In this document: one piece after another, positions 6,959 through 13,944 of the stretch
How positions within the stretch are numbered: position 1 is the first letter of the stretch
Layout of the letters: each line of letters begins with the position of its first letter
Assembly: GCA_014377015.1 (NCBI GenBank)
Contig: JACMQL010000015.1
Span: 1 to 32,013 of the forward strand
Source of the DNA: Actinomycetota bacterium
Lineage (GTDB): Bacteria; Actinomycetota; Actinomycetes; Nanopelagicales; Nanopelagicaceae
Direction of reading: 5' to 3'
Length of the DNA: 32,013 nucleotides
Made by a program: the position numbers and the translations under genes
The notes under the pieces: model-generated
Told to the model about the DNA's origin: nothing
Seen by the model: the letters and a program-made list of their open reading frames with translations, nothing else
The model's database searches: none

Positions 6959-8038
6959 CTAAAGTGACGAGACAAGCTGATCAAGTAAGTCTGCAGCCTC
7001 TAAAGAATCACAATAGCGAAGGTCAACCGTGAGGCTGAGTTCGACTGCATCGCGCGCACCGTTCTTGCCACCCACTGTCAGCGCCGTAGTGTGCGATGGC
7101 ATAAGCAACGGATGCGCGGATGTAATACTCGTTCGCGATAAATCGAATATCGAGGCAGTCGCACCGTTTAGCATGTCAATTGGAACTTTTCCGTCGCGCG
7201 CATGAATTTGCGTTTCCGCGATTAAACTCGTCAAATCGTCATGCGTCATCTGATCTGGATTCTTGAAGACTGGCAGAGCCAATCCGTATTTGGATTCCAT
7301 CACTAATGCAATACCAACGTTTGCATTTGGCGCTTCGGTGAGTGCGGAGATATTGACGTGGGTATTTTTGCGTAAGACCTTGGCCCACGCTGATGAAAGA
7401 GTAGCAAGATCGCTCTCTTGACCATGTGAGGAAAATCCAACAAAACGGGAAAGAGTCAACTGCGGAATTCCACGGGTCGTTTCGAATGCCTTGGCGACCA
7501 TCTTGCGATTAGCAACTCGCCGCGGATTACTTTGCTGGCTACGTTGAAAATTCACGACATCCTCGTGGGTGATCATCCCTGATGGCCCGCTTGAAAACAC
7601 GCTTAGCAAGTCAATGCCATTTTCAGCAGCAAGCACGCGTGCCTTGGGAATTGCGGAAAGAGCAACTCGTTCGATCGCCACTACTACTGGCTCGGGCAGA
7701 CTTGGAGAATCCTGCACAGGTGGTGAAGCTTCAATCACCTCCGGTGTAGGTGTAGGTGTAGGTGTATTGAAGTCGAAACTCATCACTTGAGTTTCGGTCA
7801 TAAGTTTCAGGACAGGTGCACCGACGGGCATAGTCGAACCAATTACACCGATAATCTCTGCGACTACTCCGTCGGCAGGCGATTCGACTTCCATATCGAT
7901 CTTGTCCGTGGCAACGTCAAAAAGAACGTCGCCTGATTTGACTGCATCACCCGCTTTTACGCGAACTTCAAGTAGATCGCCTTCCTCCATAGTCATGCTC
8001 ATTTTCGGCATGATCACGATGTATTCGAATTTGCTCAT
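6959..8038 (-). CDS. Dihydrolipoamide acyltransferase-like E2 subunit lacking the catalytic histidine
   Basis: This 359-residue protein has E2 domain order: a lipoyl domain at 1-80 with Lys46 in ATDKIDMEV, a TPTPTPTP linker at 92-99, a peripheral-subunit-binding domain at about 128-162, and an acyltransferase-like domain from about 172. The normal catalytic DHRxxDG motif reads D-L-R-Y-C-D-S at 339-345, so the catalytic His is Leu340 and the Gly is Ser. The domain is also shorter (about 190 residues) than the usual ~230. Either acyl transfer uses other residues, or the protein mainly carries the lipoyl group and scaffolds E1. The ATG at 8036-8038 overlaps the E1-beta stop (ATGA); an upstream TTG is less likely. 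No E3 gene is in the window. Confidence 0.85.
   Translation of the reverse strand: MSKFEYIVIMPKMSMTMEEGDLLEVRVKAGDAVKSGDVLFDVATDKIDMEVESPADGVVAEIIGVIGSTMPVGAPVLKLMTETQVMSFDFNTPTPTPTPEVIEASPPVQDSPSLPEPVVVAIERVALSAIPKARVLAAENGIDLLSVFSSGPSGMITHEDVVNFQRSQQSNPRRVANRKMVAKAFETTRGIPQLTLSRFVGFSSHGQESDLATLSSAWAKVLRKNTHVNISALTEAPNANVGIALVMESKYGLALPVFKNPDQMTHDDLTSLIAETQIHARDGKVPIDMLNGATASIFDLSRTSITSAHPLLMPSHTTALTVGGKNGARDAVELSLTVDLRYCDSLEAADLLDQLVSSL
7743..7766. repeat. Hexanucleotide tandem repeat encoding the E2 Thr-Pro linker
   Basis: Four exact copies of GGTGTA (plus strand) encode alternating Thr-Pro in the E2 linker between the lipoyl and binding domains. Because the unit is six bases, slippage would change linker length without breaking the frame. 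Confidence 0.8.
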
Positions 8039-9033
8039 CGCCAATCCGCCACAACTGATCGAGCCGCAGCGACAATATTGTTCACTTGCGGAACTGCCGC
8101 TTTCTCCAATTGAGGTGCATACGGAATTGGCACATTCATACCTGCCAACCTGACAACGGGTGCTATCAAATGTCCGAGTGCTGGCCCGGTGGCAACGAGC
8201 GCGATGACTTCATTCAGGAACCCACCGTGCTCTGGTGCTTCTTGGACAACCATGAGTCGTCCCGTGTTCTCTAACGATGCGTATACAGGATCCATATCCA
8301 GCGGAGAAATCGTGCGCGGATCGATAACAGTCACCTCAACACCTTCAACCGCCAATTCATCAGCCGCTGCCATCGCACGGGAGACCATGATTCCGGTGGC
8401 GACGATTGTCAGATCTTTTCCCTCACGCAGAACGCGAGAGACTCCGAGTGGAATTCGGTATGCGCCTTCTGGAACTTCTTCACGTCCAGGAATCTTGTAT
8501 AGGAGTTTATGTTCCAGAAAGATCACCGGGTTCGGATCATCAATTGCAGAAAGCAAGAGCCCCTTTGCCTCATAAGGAGAGGAAGGCATCACGACCTTCA
8601 ATCCTGGCACGTTGGCGAACCAACCTTCGAGACTCTGCGAATGCTGACCCGCCGCTCCAGTACCAGATCCCGAAGCGGCACGGAGAACCAAGGGAACATG
8701 CAATTCACCGCCAACCATGAAGTGAATCTTGGCCGCCTGGTTTACAATTTGATCCATCGCCTGAGCCGTGAAGTCAGAGAATTGAATTTCAACTATGGGG
8801 CGCATACCAGATAAAGCTGCTCCAACGGCGGCACCTACAATTCCTAATTCTGAAATTGGAGTATCACGAACTCGTTCTGACCCGAAGCGGTGATAGAGGT
8901 CGCCTGTAACGCCGAAGGCTCCTCCATATATACCGATATCTTCGCCGAGAATAAATACTTCTGGTCGTTCTTCCATCGCGATCGCCATTGCTTCGCGAAG
9001 AGCCTCCGACATAGTCAACATACGATCGCTCAT
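8035..9033 (-). CDS. Thiamine-diphosphate dehydrogenase E1 component, beta subunit
   Basis: The product has 332 residues, typical for E1-beta of pyruvate, branched-chain or acetoin dehydrogenases. Blocks seen are LGEDIGIYGGAFGVTGDLYHRFG near the N-terminus, DTPISELGIVGAAVGAALSGMRPIVEIQF, the AAGQHSQSLEGWFANVPGLKVVMPSSPYEAKGLL region at about 127-160, and a C-terminal transketolase-like domain (IVATGIMVSRA, VIDPRTISPLD, VVQEAPEHGGF). It pairs with the alpha subunit encoded immediately upstream, with a 4-base overlap, and its stop overlaps the E2 start. The style is nearer to acetoin dehydrogenase AcoB than to classical actinobacterial pyruvate dehydrogenase, which normally has a homodimeric AceE; the precise substrate is open. 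Confidence 0.9.
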   Translation of the reverse strand: MSDRMLTMSEALREAMAIAMEERPEVFILGEDIGIYGGAFGVTGDLYHRFGSERVRDTPISELGIVGAAVGAALSGMRPIVEIQFSDFTAQAMDQIVNQAAKIHFMVGGELHVPLVLRAASGSGTGAAGQHSQSLEGWFANVPGLKVVMPSSPYEAKGLLLSAIDDPNPVIFLEHKLLYKIPGREEVPEGAYRIPLGVSRVLREGKDLTIVATGIMVSRAMAAADELAVEGVEVTVIDPRTISPLDMDPVYASLENTGRLMVVQEAPEHGGFLNEVIALVATGPALGHLIAPVVRLAGMNVPIPYAPQLEKAAVPQVNNIVAAARSVVADWR

Positions 9034-10031
9034 GCTGATACCTTCTTAAATACTGCATCGAGTAAGTTTGCGGGATCCGCAGGGACCCCCTTCATCGCTT
9101 CATTCACGGCAGCTATAACTTGCGAGGTCGCCTCCGCATGCACTTGTGCGATTTCTTCATCAGTGATCATTCCTTTATCTTTCAAAAGATGCTCAAAAAA
9201 TAGAATTGGATCCTTTGTTTTCCACTCATCAATTTCTTCCTTCGTGCGATACAGATTCTTATCCGAACGCGAGTGGCCCTTCCATCGATATGTGACAAGT
9301 TCTAGCAATGTCGGTCCTTCGCCATTACGCGCGCGCTGCACAGCAGCTTGCGTGGCTTCATACACTGCCGAGACATCATTGCCATCGATGGTGTATCCGG
9401 GAATGCCGTAACCGAGACCACGCTCTGCCAATGTGTCGATAGCGAATGCAAGTTCGGTTGATGAACTCATTCCGTATCCGTTGTTTTCGCACACAAATAC
9501 AACGGGCAATTTCCATATCGCAGCTAAATTTGCAGCTTCATGAAAGGCACCTTCATTCATTGCACCATCACCAAAGAATGAAACTGCAACAGTTCCGCGA
9601 TTCATCAATTTAGAGGCGAGGCCAGCTCCGACTGCAATAGGAATTCCACCACCGACGATTCCGTTAGCGCCTAGGTTGCCTGTCGCTACATCAGCGATGT
9701 GCATTGATCCGCCGCGTCCACCGCAATAACCATTTTCTTTGCCGAGCAATTCAGCGATCATGCGTGTGAGGTCTGCGCCTTTTGCGACGCAGTGGCCATG
9801 GCCACGATGCGTTGATGTGATCTGGTCATCGATGTTGAGAGCCATGCAGACACCCGTTGCTGATGCTTCTTGTCCGATAGAAAGATGCATGGTCCCGTGC
9901 ATCATTCCGCGACCGAAAAGATCTTCCACCGCTTCTTCTAATTTGCGAATGCGTGACATTGTGAGCAATGCGTATCTCGCATGAACATTAGACTCGAGCG
10001 GGTTTCCGGTCAGAAGCGGGATGGTCGTCAT
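9030..10031 (-). CDS. Thiamine-diphosphate dehydrogenase E1 component, alpha subunit
   Basis: The 333-residue protein carries the thiamine-diphosphate signature, from GDG at residues 154-156 to NN at 183-184. Other E1-alpha hallmarks are HLSIGQEA near 49, STHRGHGHCVAKGAD at about 73-87, GGRGGSMH at 104-111, and the phosphorylation-loop-like TYRWKGHSRSD. Together with the beta subunit it would decarboxylate a 2-oxoacid, or cleave an acyloin as acetoin dehydrogenase does, and load an acyl group on the E2 lipoyl domain. It is the first gene of the minus-strand cluster, divergent from HPr across a 110-base promoter region. The location in a PTS polyol cluster argues for a dedicated catabolic enzyme rather than housekeeping pyruvate dehydrogenase. 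Confidence 0.92.
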   Translation of the reverse strand: MTTIPLLTGNPLESNVHARYALLTMSRIRKLEEAVEDLFGRGMMHGTMHLSIGQEASATGVCMALNIDDQITSTHRGHGHCVAKGADLTRMIAELLGKENGYCGGRGGSMHIADVATGNLGANGIVGGGIPIAVGAGLASKLMNRGTVAVSFFGDGAMNEGAFHEAANLAAIWKLPVVFVCENNGYGMSSSTELAFAIDTLAERGLGYGIPGYTIDGNDVSAVYEATQAAVQRARNGEGPTLLELVTYRWKGHSRSDKNLYRTKEEIDEWKTKDPILFFEHLLKDKGMITDEEIAQVHAEATSQVIAAVNEAMKGVPADPANLLDAVFKKVSA

Positions 10032-10042
10032 ATTCCAACTTT

Positions 10043-10052
10043 CACATATGTG
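10043..10052. promoter_or_regulatory. CACATATGTG palindrome in the divergent promoter region
   Basis: This perfect 10-bp palindrome lies in the 110-base region between the divergent E1-alpha and ptsH genes, 12-21 bases upstream of the E1-alpha start. The same region holds a TAATAT box at 10095-10100 with a partial -35 (TGTACA, 10071-10076, 18-base spacer) pointing toward ptsH. A shared operator is plausible but unproven. Confidence 0.35.
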
Positions 10053-10141
10053 CAGGTGCTTGAATAGATGTGTACATTAAACACCATTTGTGGGTAATAT
10101 GCTCTACATCACAAGCCAAGAATTAGTGGGGTTTAACCTAT

Positions 10142-10417
10142 ATGAAGGAATTCCGAACTGTTGTGGCCTCTGAAGTCGGCCTCCACGCTCGGCCCGCCTC
10201 GCTGTTTTCTCGTAGCGCCAAGGAATCAGGCTGCATTGTCCGCCTGGCCAAGGTCACCGATGGTGCAATCTCTGAATTCATCGATGGCACCAGCATCCTG
10301 CGCGTGATGACACTCGGCGTGAAGTTCGGAGATGAAATTGTGGTTCAAGTCGAAGGTGAAACCGAAGAGGTAACCGCAGCCGCCCTGCAAATTCTGGCTG
10401 AAATAGCCGATCACTAA
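10142..10417 (+). CDS. ptsH: PTS phosphocarrier protein HPr
   Basis: The product has 91 residues, about the usual HPr length. The phospho-accepting His15 lies in GLHARPASLF. The regulatory-serine region is represented by DGTSILRVMTLGVKFGDE, where Ser51 aligns with the Ser46 site of low-GC Gram-positive HPr; whether it is phosphorylated here is unknown. HPr shuttles phosphate from Enzyme I (5202-6896) to the EIIA protein of this cluster. It is divergent from the dehydrogenase and ptsI genes rather than being in a ptsHI operon. The ATG at 10142 is preceded by a weak purine-rich stretch (GTGGGG). Confidence 0.95.
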   Translation: MKEFRTVVASEVGLHARPASLFSRSAKESGCIVRLAKVTDGAISEFIDGTSILRVMTLGVKFGDEIVVQVEGETEEVTAAALQILAEIADH

Positions 10418-10470
10418 GCGTTCAACACGGGGGTTAGCCTTTTAAGTTATACGGCAAACTCACAGCAAGT

Positions 10471-10508
10471 GGGTCTATCGTGACGGTTATCGGACCTTCC
10501 GATGACCC
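10471..10508 (+). other. Nested RNA hairpin in the leader of the ice-binding protein gene
   Basis: Outer arms GGGTC (10471-10475) and GACCC (10504-10508) enclose a perfect inner hairpin ATCGGA-CCT-TCCGAT (10489-10503). It lies in the roughly 240-base stretch between HPr and the ice-binding gene, over the start of the candidate small ORF at 10480. It may be a cis-acting regulatory RNA; it matches no riboswitch class that I recognise. Confidence 0.35.
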
Positions 10509-10659
10509 TATTTACGACTATCTCCCTCAATCGAATGACTCATCATACTTTGAGCAACTTTCGGTCAAATCGAGGGTAGGAACATCAACGAGATCTCAAC
10601 TCGCGAACGAAGCCATCATGGCGAACCGTGGAAAGACAACAGAATCGAAACAAAAATGA
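10480..10659 (+). CDS. Possible 59-residue small ORF coupled to the ice-binding gene
   Basis: A GTG at 10480 opens a 59-codon frame that ends in a TGA overlapping the downstream ATG (ATGA at 10656-10659), the arrangement typical of translational coupling. The encoded peptide begins MTVIGPSDDPIYDYLPQS and ends with a basic, polar segment (NRGKTTESKQK); it has no membrane segment and resembles no family I know. In favour: it fills an otherwise empty 238-base gap, and the next gene has no good ribosome site of its own. Against: the GTG has only a weak purine stretch upstream and sits inside an RNA hairpin. It may be a real small protein, a leader peptide or chance. Confidence 0.3.
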   Translation: MTVIGPSDDPIYDYLPQSNDSSYFEQLSVKSRVGTSTRSQLANEAIMANRGKTTESKQK

Positions 10660-11630
10660 AAGACAAGTTAAATCCCAATCGGATGGGGCTAATTTCGGCT
10701 GCCATCGTAACTCTATTATTTACATTCGTCCTCGCGCCGTCAATCAGTTCGGCCGCCGGTCCCACAATTACAACGGGCAGCACCTCGACTTACGCCGTCT
10801 TGGGCAGTTCAACCATCACAAATATTGGCGCCACTATTATCAGTGGCACCGCAGGCGGAAATATCGGTCTATCTCCTGGAACTTCATTCACGGGACGTAC
10901 AACCGTTACCACTACTGGTGTCCTTCATATAACTGACACCGCAGCATCCGTCGCGCAAACCGATCTCGTCACAGCCTTCAACAGCGCAGCGGCACCGGTT
11001 CCAACCACACTTTCCTCCCCTGACCTTGCCGGCAAGACTTTGGTTGCTGGAACTTATTCAGCGGCAGACGGAACCCTTGCAAACTCAGGCGCGTTCACAC
11101 TTGATGCTAAAGGAGATCCCACCGCGGTATTCATTTTCCAGACCGCATCAACGCTGAAAACAGCTTCAGGAAGTTCCATGACTTTAATTAACGGCGCACA
11201 GGCTTGTAATGTGTTCTGGAAAGTTGGAAGTTCCGCGACACTTGGTACCAACTCGACATTCGTGGGACACATTTTCGCGCAAATATCTATAACTGCCACA
11301 ACAGGTGCGAGCATCAAGGGTTCACTTCTGGCTCGCACAGGGGCCGTGACACTTGATACAAATACAATTGTCAACGACTCATGCGCACCGCTGCCATCAC
11401 CATCTGCGACACCTACGCCAACACCTACGCCAACGGCGACACCTACGCCAACACCATCAGTGACCCCAACTCCAACGGTGACCCCAACTCCGGTCGTAAC
11501 TCCAGTTGTCACAACAACAGGCGGAAAACTTCCTGATACAGGCTCTCCTTGGAACAACTTTCTTGCCCTCGGCGCAGGGTTGATTCTGCTCGGCGCTGTC
11601 GGATTCACATCTGGGAAAATTCGTAACTGA
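10656..11630 (+). CDS. DUF3494 ice-binding-like protein with LPXTG anchor
   Basis: This 324-residue surface protein has a signal peptide (residues 1-33, ending around SISSAAG), a DUF3494 domain at about 38-245, a Thr-Pro/Val-Thr-Pro stalk at about 250-285, and a C-terminal sorting signal: LPDTG, hydrophobic segment, then SGKIRN. DUF3494 blocks visible are YAVLGSSTITNIG, LSPGTSFTG, SPDLAGKTLVAGTYS, AVFIFQTASTLKT, ACNVFWKVGSSATLGTNSTFVG and GSLLARTGAVTLDTNTI. Members of this family adopt a beta-solenoid and bind ice or inhibit its recrystallisation; some may serve adhesion instead. The sortase gene follows after eight bases. The start ATG lacks a clear ribosome site but overlaps the stop of a possible small ORF. 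A cell-surface role in cold or ice-covered water is inferred. Confidence 0.92.
   Translation: MKDKLNPNRMGLISAAIVTLLFTFVLAPSISSAAGPTITTGSTSTYAVLGSSTITNIGATIISGTAGGNIGLSPGTSFTGRTTVTTTGVLHITDTAASVAQTDLVTAFNSAAAPVPTTLSSPDLAGKTLVAGTYSAADGTLANSGAFTLDAKGDPTAVFIFQTASTLKTASGSSMTLINGAQACNVFWKVGSSATLGTNSTFVGHIFAQISITATTGASIKGSLLARTGAVTLDTNTIVNDSCAPLPSPSATPTPTPTPTATPTPTPSVTPTPTVTPTPVVTPVVTTTGGKLPDTGSPWNNFLALGAGLILLGAVGFTSGKIRN
11394..11510 (+). repeat. Thr-Pro stalk repeat region
   Basis: Degenerate repeats of ACACCTACGCCAACG-like units encode the Thr-Pro stalk of the ice-binding protein. The same codon style appears at 1-36 in the other anchored protein, pointing to repeat expansion or recombination between the two genes. 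Confidence 0.7.
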
Positions 11631-11638
11631 ATTCCCTG

Positions 11639-12271
11639 ATGAGAAAATACCCGATTCTTCCGATCATTTCGGCGATGCTCGTCATCGCTGGAGTAGTTCT
11701 TGTCGGCGTTTCGGTCGCACAAAAGGTTGAGATGAATGCCAACTCTGGGAGTTACGTTCTTCCAGAGTTGGCGTTTCATGGCAAGCCTGCCGAAAAATCT
11801 ACGCAGATTGCCATCAGACCGATTAAGCGCGGTGATTACCTTGGGACGCTATTTATCGCTGGCATTAAAAAGACAATTCCGATCTACGAGGGCACCGAGT
11901 CTGAACAACTTAAAAAAGGTATCGGGCACTATGAAGGAAGCGTGCAACCGGGAGTCAAAGACAATTCGATTTTAGCTGGTCATAGGGATTCGGTATTTTC
12001 ACAACTTGGAAAATTGAAAGTCGGAGAGTTGCTTGTAATTCATTCCGCAAGTGGAATTTACACTTACAAAATAAGTCACTTTCGGATAGTAAAGAGCGAC
12101 GATCGCACCGTGATAGTTCCTACAAAGAACGCGGTTTTAACGTTGAGTACCTGCTATCCCTTCTACTTCATTGGTCCAGCGCCCAAACGTTTCATTGTCA
12201 GCGCAAACTTAATATCGACTCGAAATGCTGGCGCAACAAGTGATTCGAAAGCGTTGAGCAAGAAAGCATAA
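11639..12271 (+). CDS. Sortase, class D-like
   Basis: The 210-residue protein has an N-terminal membrane anchor (about 7-27) and an extracytoplasmic sortase domain. The catalytic triad is visible: His115 in LAGHRDSVF, Cys172 in LSTCYPF, and Arg184 in APKRFIV. The LSTCYPFYFIGPAPKRF region and GKLKVGELLVI favour class D over the class E enzymes common in high-GC actinobacteria. It would cleave the LPDTG motif of the adjacent ice-binding protein and probably the LPDTS motif of the protein ending at 198, joining them to peptidoglycan. It follows the ice-binding gene after eight bases with no separate promoter evident, so substrate and enzyme are co-expressed. Confidence 0.92.
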   Translation: MRKYPILPIISAMLVIAGVVLVGVSVAQKVEMNANSGSYVLPELAFHGKPAEKSTQIAIRPIKRGDYLGTLFIAGIKKTIPIYEGTESEQLKKGIGHYEGSVQPGVKDNSILAGHRDSVFSQLGKLKVGELLVIHSASGIYTYKISHFRIVKSDDRTVIVPTKNAVLTLSTCYPFYFIGPAPKRFIVSANLISTRNAGATSDSKALSKKA

Positions 12272-12345
12272 TTATTATTTATGATCGATGTTTCACCCCG
12301 TTATCACGTAATTCTCTTCGGAAAAACTATGAGAAACTCCTCCTT

Positions 12346-13944
12346 ATGATTTCTACCCAAAGCCTTGAGTTGCGTGCTGGCGCTCGGCTCTTGGTTGGCG
12401 GTGTCACCGTTCGGATCAATCACGGTGATCGAATCGGTTTTGTCGGTAGGAACGGCGCCGGGAAGAGTACTTTGGCAAAGGTGCTCGCCGGCGAAACCAT
12501 GCCGGCCGGCGGACAGGTATTACGTAGCGGTGCAATCGGGTACCTCCCCCAGGATCCTCGCACGGGGGATGAAGCAGGAACGGTCGTGGAGCGAATCCTT
12601 TCAGTTCGCGGACTTGATCAAATTGTTGACAGGATGCGCCAGGCCGAGCACGCGATGGCAACTGCCGAAGGCGCAGATCTGGAAAATGTGATGAATCGGT
12701 ACAGCCGAGCCGAAAGCGAATTCAGCGTTGCGGGCGGATATAGCGCGACTTCTGAAGCAGAGGCAATTGCCACAAGCCTGGGTATTCCTGAAAGATTATT
12801 CGAAGAACCGCTGGACTCATTAAGCGGCGGTCAAAGGCGACGAATTGAACTTGCCAGAATTCTTTTCAGTGGTGCTGAGACTTTGCTTTTGGACGAGCCA
12901 ACAAATCACCTTGACGCAGACGCCGTTACCTGGTTGCGCGATTATCTATCAAAGTATTCGGGCGGGTTGGTAGTGATCAGCCACGATGTAAACCTAATTG
13001 AAACGATCGTAAATCGAGTCTTCTACCTGGATGCCAACCGAAACGTCATCGATGTCTACAACATGGGTTGGAAGAAATACCTTCTGCAACGCGAACAAGA
13101 TGAACACCGTCGCAAAATCGACCGCGCTAACGCTGAGAAGAAGGCGGCAATTCTTGAGAAACAAGCGGAAAAGATGCGCGCGAAGGCATCCAAAGCGAAA
13201 GCTGCCCAAGGGATGTTTCGCAGAGCAGAGAAGTTATTGGCCGATCTGGACGATGTAAGAAAATCGGACAAAGTTGCAAAATTGCGCTTCCCTACCCCTT
13301 CGCCATGTGGCAAGACTCCCCTGTCTGCAACGGCCCTTAGCAAGTCTTACGGATCCCTTGAAGTATTCACCGATATTGACTTGGCTATAGATAAGGGTTC
13401 ACGTGTCGTCATTCTCGGCCTTAACGGCGCCGGTAAGACAACCTTGCTGCGTATGTTGGCTGGAGAGTTGGAGCCCGACACTGGCGAAGTAATCGCCGGT
13501 CATGGACTTCGCATTGGCTACTACGCTCAGGAGCACGAGTCTCTCGATTACGAACGTACCGTTTTAGAAAATATGCAGAGTTCTGCGCCAGATATACGTG
13601 AACCTGAAGCAAGAAATGTTCTCGGATCTTTCCTCTTTTCCGGTGACGATGTGCACAAGCCCGTGAAAGTTCTCAGCGGCGGTGAACGAACTCGCCTCGC
13701 CCTTGCCGTATTGGTCGTGAGTGCGGCAAATGTGCTACTGCTGGATGAGCCGACAAATAACTTGGATCCTGCATCGCGTCACGAAATCCTCGGGGCGTTG
13801 GGCGAATATCAAGGCTCGGTAATCTTGGTTTCGCACGACGAAGGCGCAGTAAGAGCGCTGAAACCTGACAGAGTGTTGTTACTTCCAGATGGAGATGAAG
13901 ATCTGTGGAATGAGAACTATCTCGATCTAGTCGAGATTGACTAA
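12346..13944 (+). CDS. ABC-F family ATPase
   Basis: This 532-residue soluble protein has two ABC cassettes and no membrane segment. Cassette 1 has Walker A GRNGAGKST (34-42), signature LSGGQRRR (159-166) and Walker B LLLDEPTNHLD (180-190). A charged coiled-coil linker at about 240-310 is rich in Lys, Arg, Ala and Glu. Cassette 2 has GLNGAGKTT (358-366), LSGGERTR and LLLDEPTNNLD. The linker is the ABC-F feature that reaches the ribosomal P/E-site region. Family members regulate translation or rescue ribosomes, and some protect against antibiotics. Its length resembles actinobacterial Rv1473-type proteins. No Shine-Dalgarno sequence is visible before the ATG, and translation may be weakly initiated or leaderless. 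The stop directly abuts the convergent MFS stop. Confidence 0.93.
   Translation: MISTQSLELRAGARLLVGGVTVRINHGDRIGFVGRNGAGKSTLAKVLAGETMPAGGQVLRSGAIGYLPQDPRTGDEAGTVVERILSVRGLDQIVDRMRQAEHAMATAEGADLENVMNRYSRAESEFSVAGGYSATSEAEAIATSLGIPERLFEEPLDSLSGGQRRRIELARILFSGAETLLLDEPTNHLDADAVTWLRDYLSKYSGGLVVISHDVNLIETIVNRVFYLDANRNVIDVYNMGWKKYLLQREQDEHRRKIDRANAEKKAAILEKQAEKMRAKASKAKAAQGMFRRAEKLLADLDDVRKSDKVAKLRFPTPSPCGKTPLSATALSKSYGSLEVFTDIDLAIDKGSRVVILGLNGAGKTTLLRMLAGELEPDTGEVIAGHGLRIGYYAQEHESLDYERTVLENMQSSAPDIREPEARNVLGSFLFSGDDVHKPVKVLSGGERTRLALAVLVVSAANVLLLDEPTNNLDPASRHEILGALGEYQGSVILVSHDEGAVRALKPDRVLLLPDGDEDLWNENYLDLVEID

Noticed and set aside
10418-10470. Terminator after ptsH (GGGGGTTAGCCTTTT)
   Set aside because: The possible stem is only two base pairs; no convincing hairpin.
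11394-11510. Direct repeats considered as a CRISPR-like array
   Set aside because: Units are short, degenerate, in frame and encode Thr-Pro; there are no spacers or cas genes.
11054-11779. Minus-strand open frame of 241 codons opposite the ice-binding gene
   Set aside because: Its Gly/Val repeats are the mirror of the Thr-Pro stalk; the plus-strand frame has a recognised domain, leader and sorting signal.
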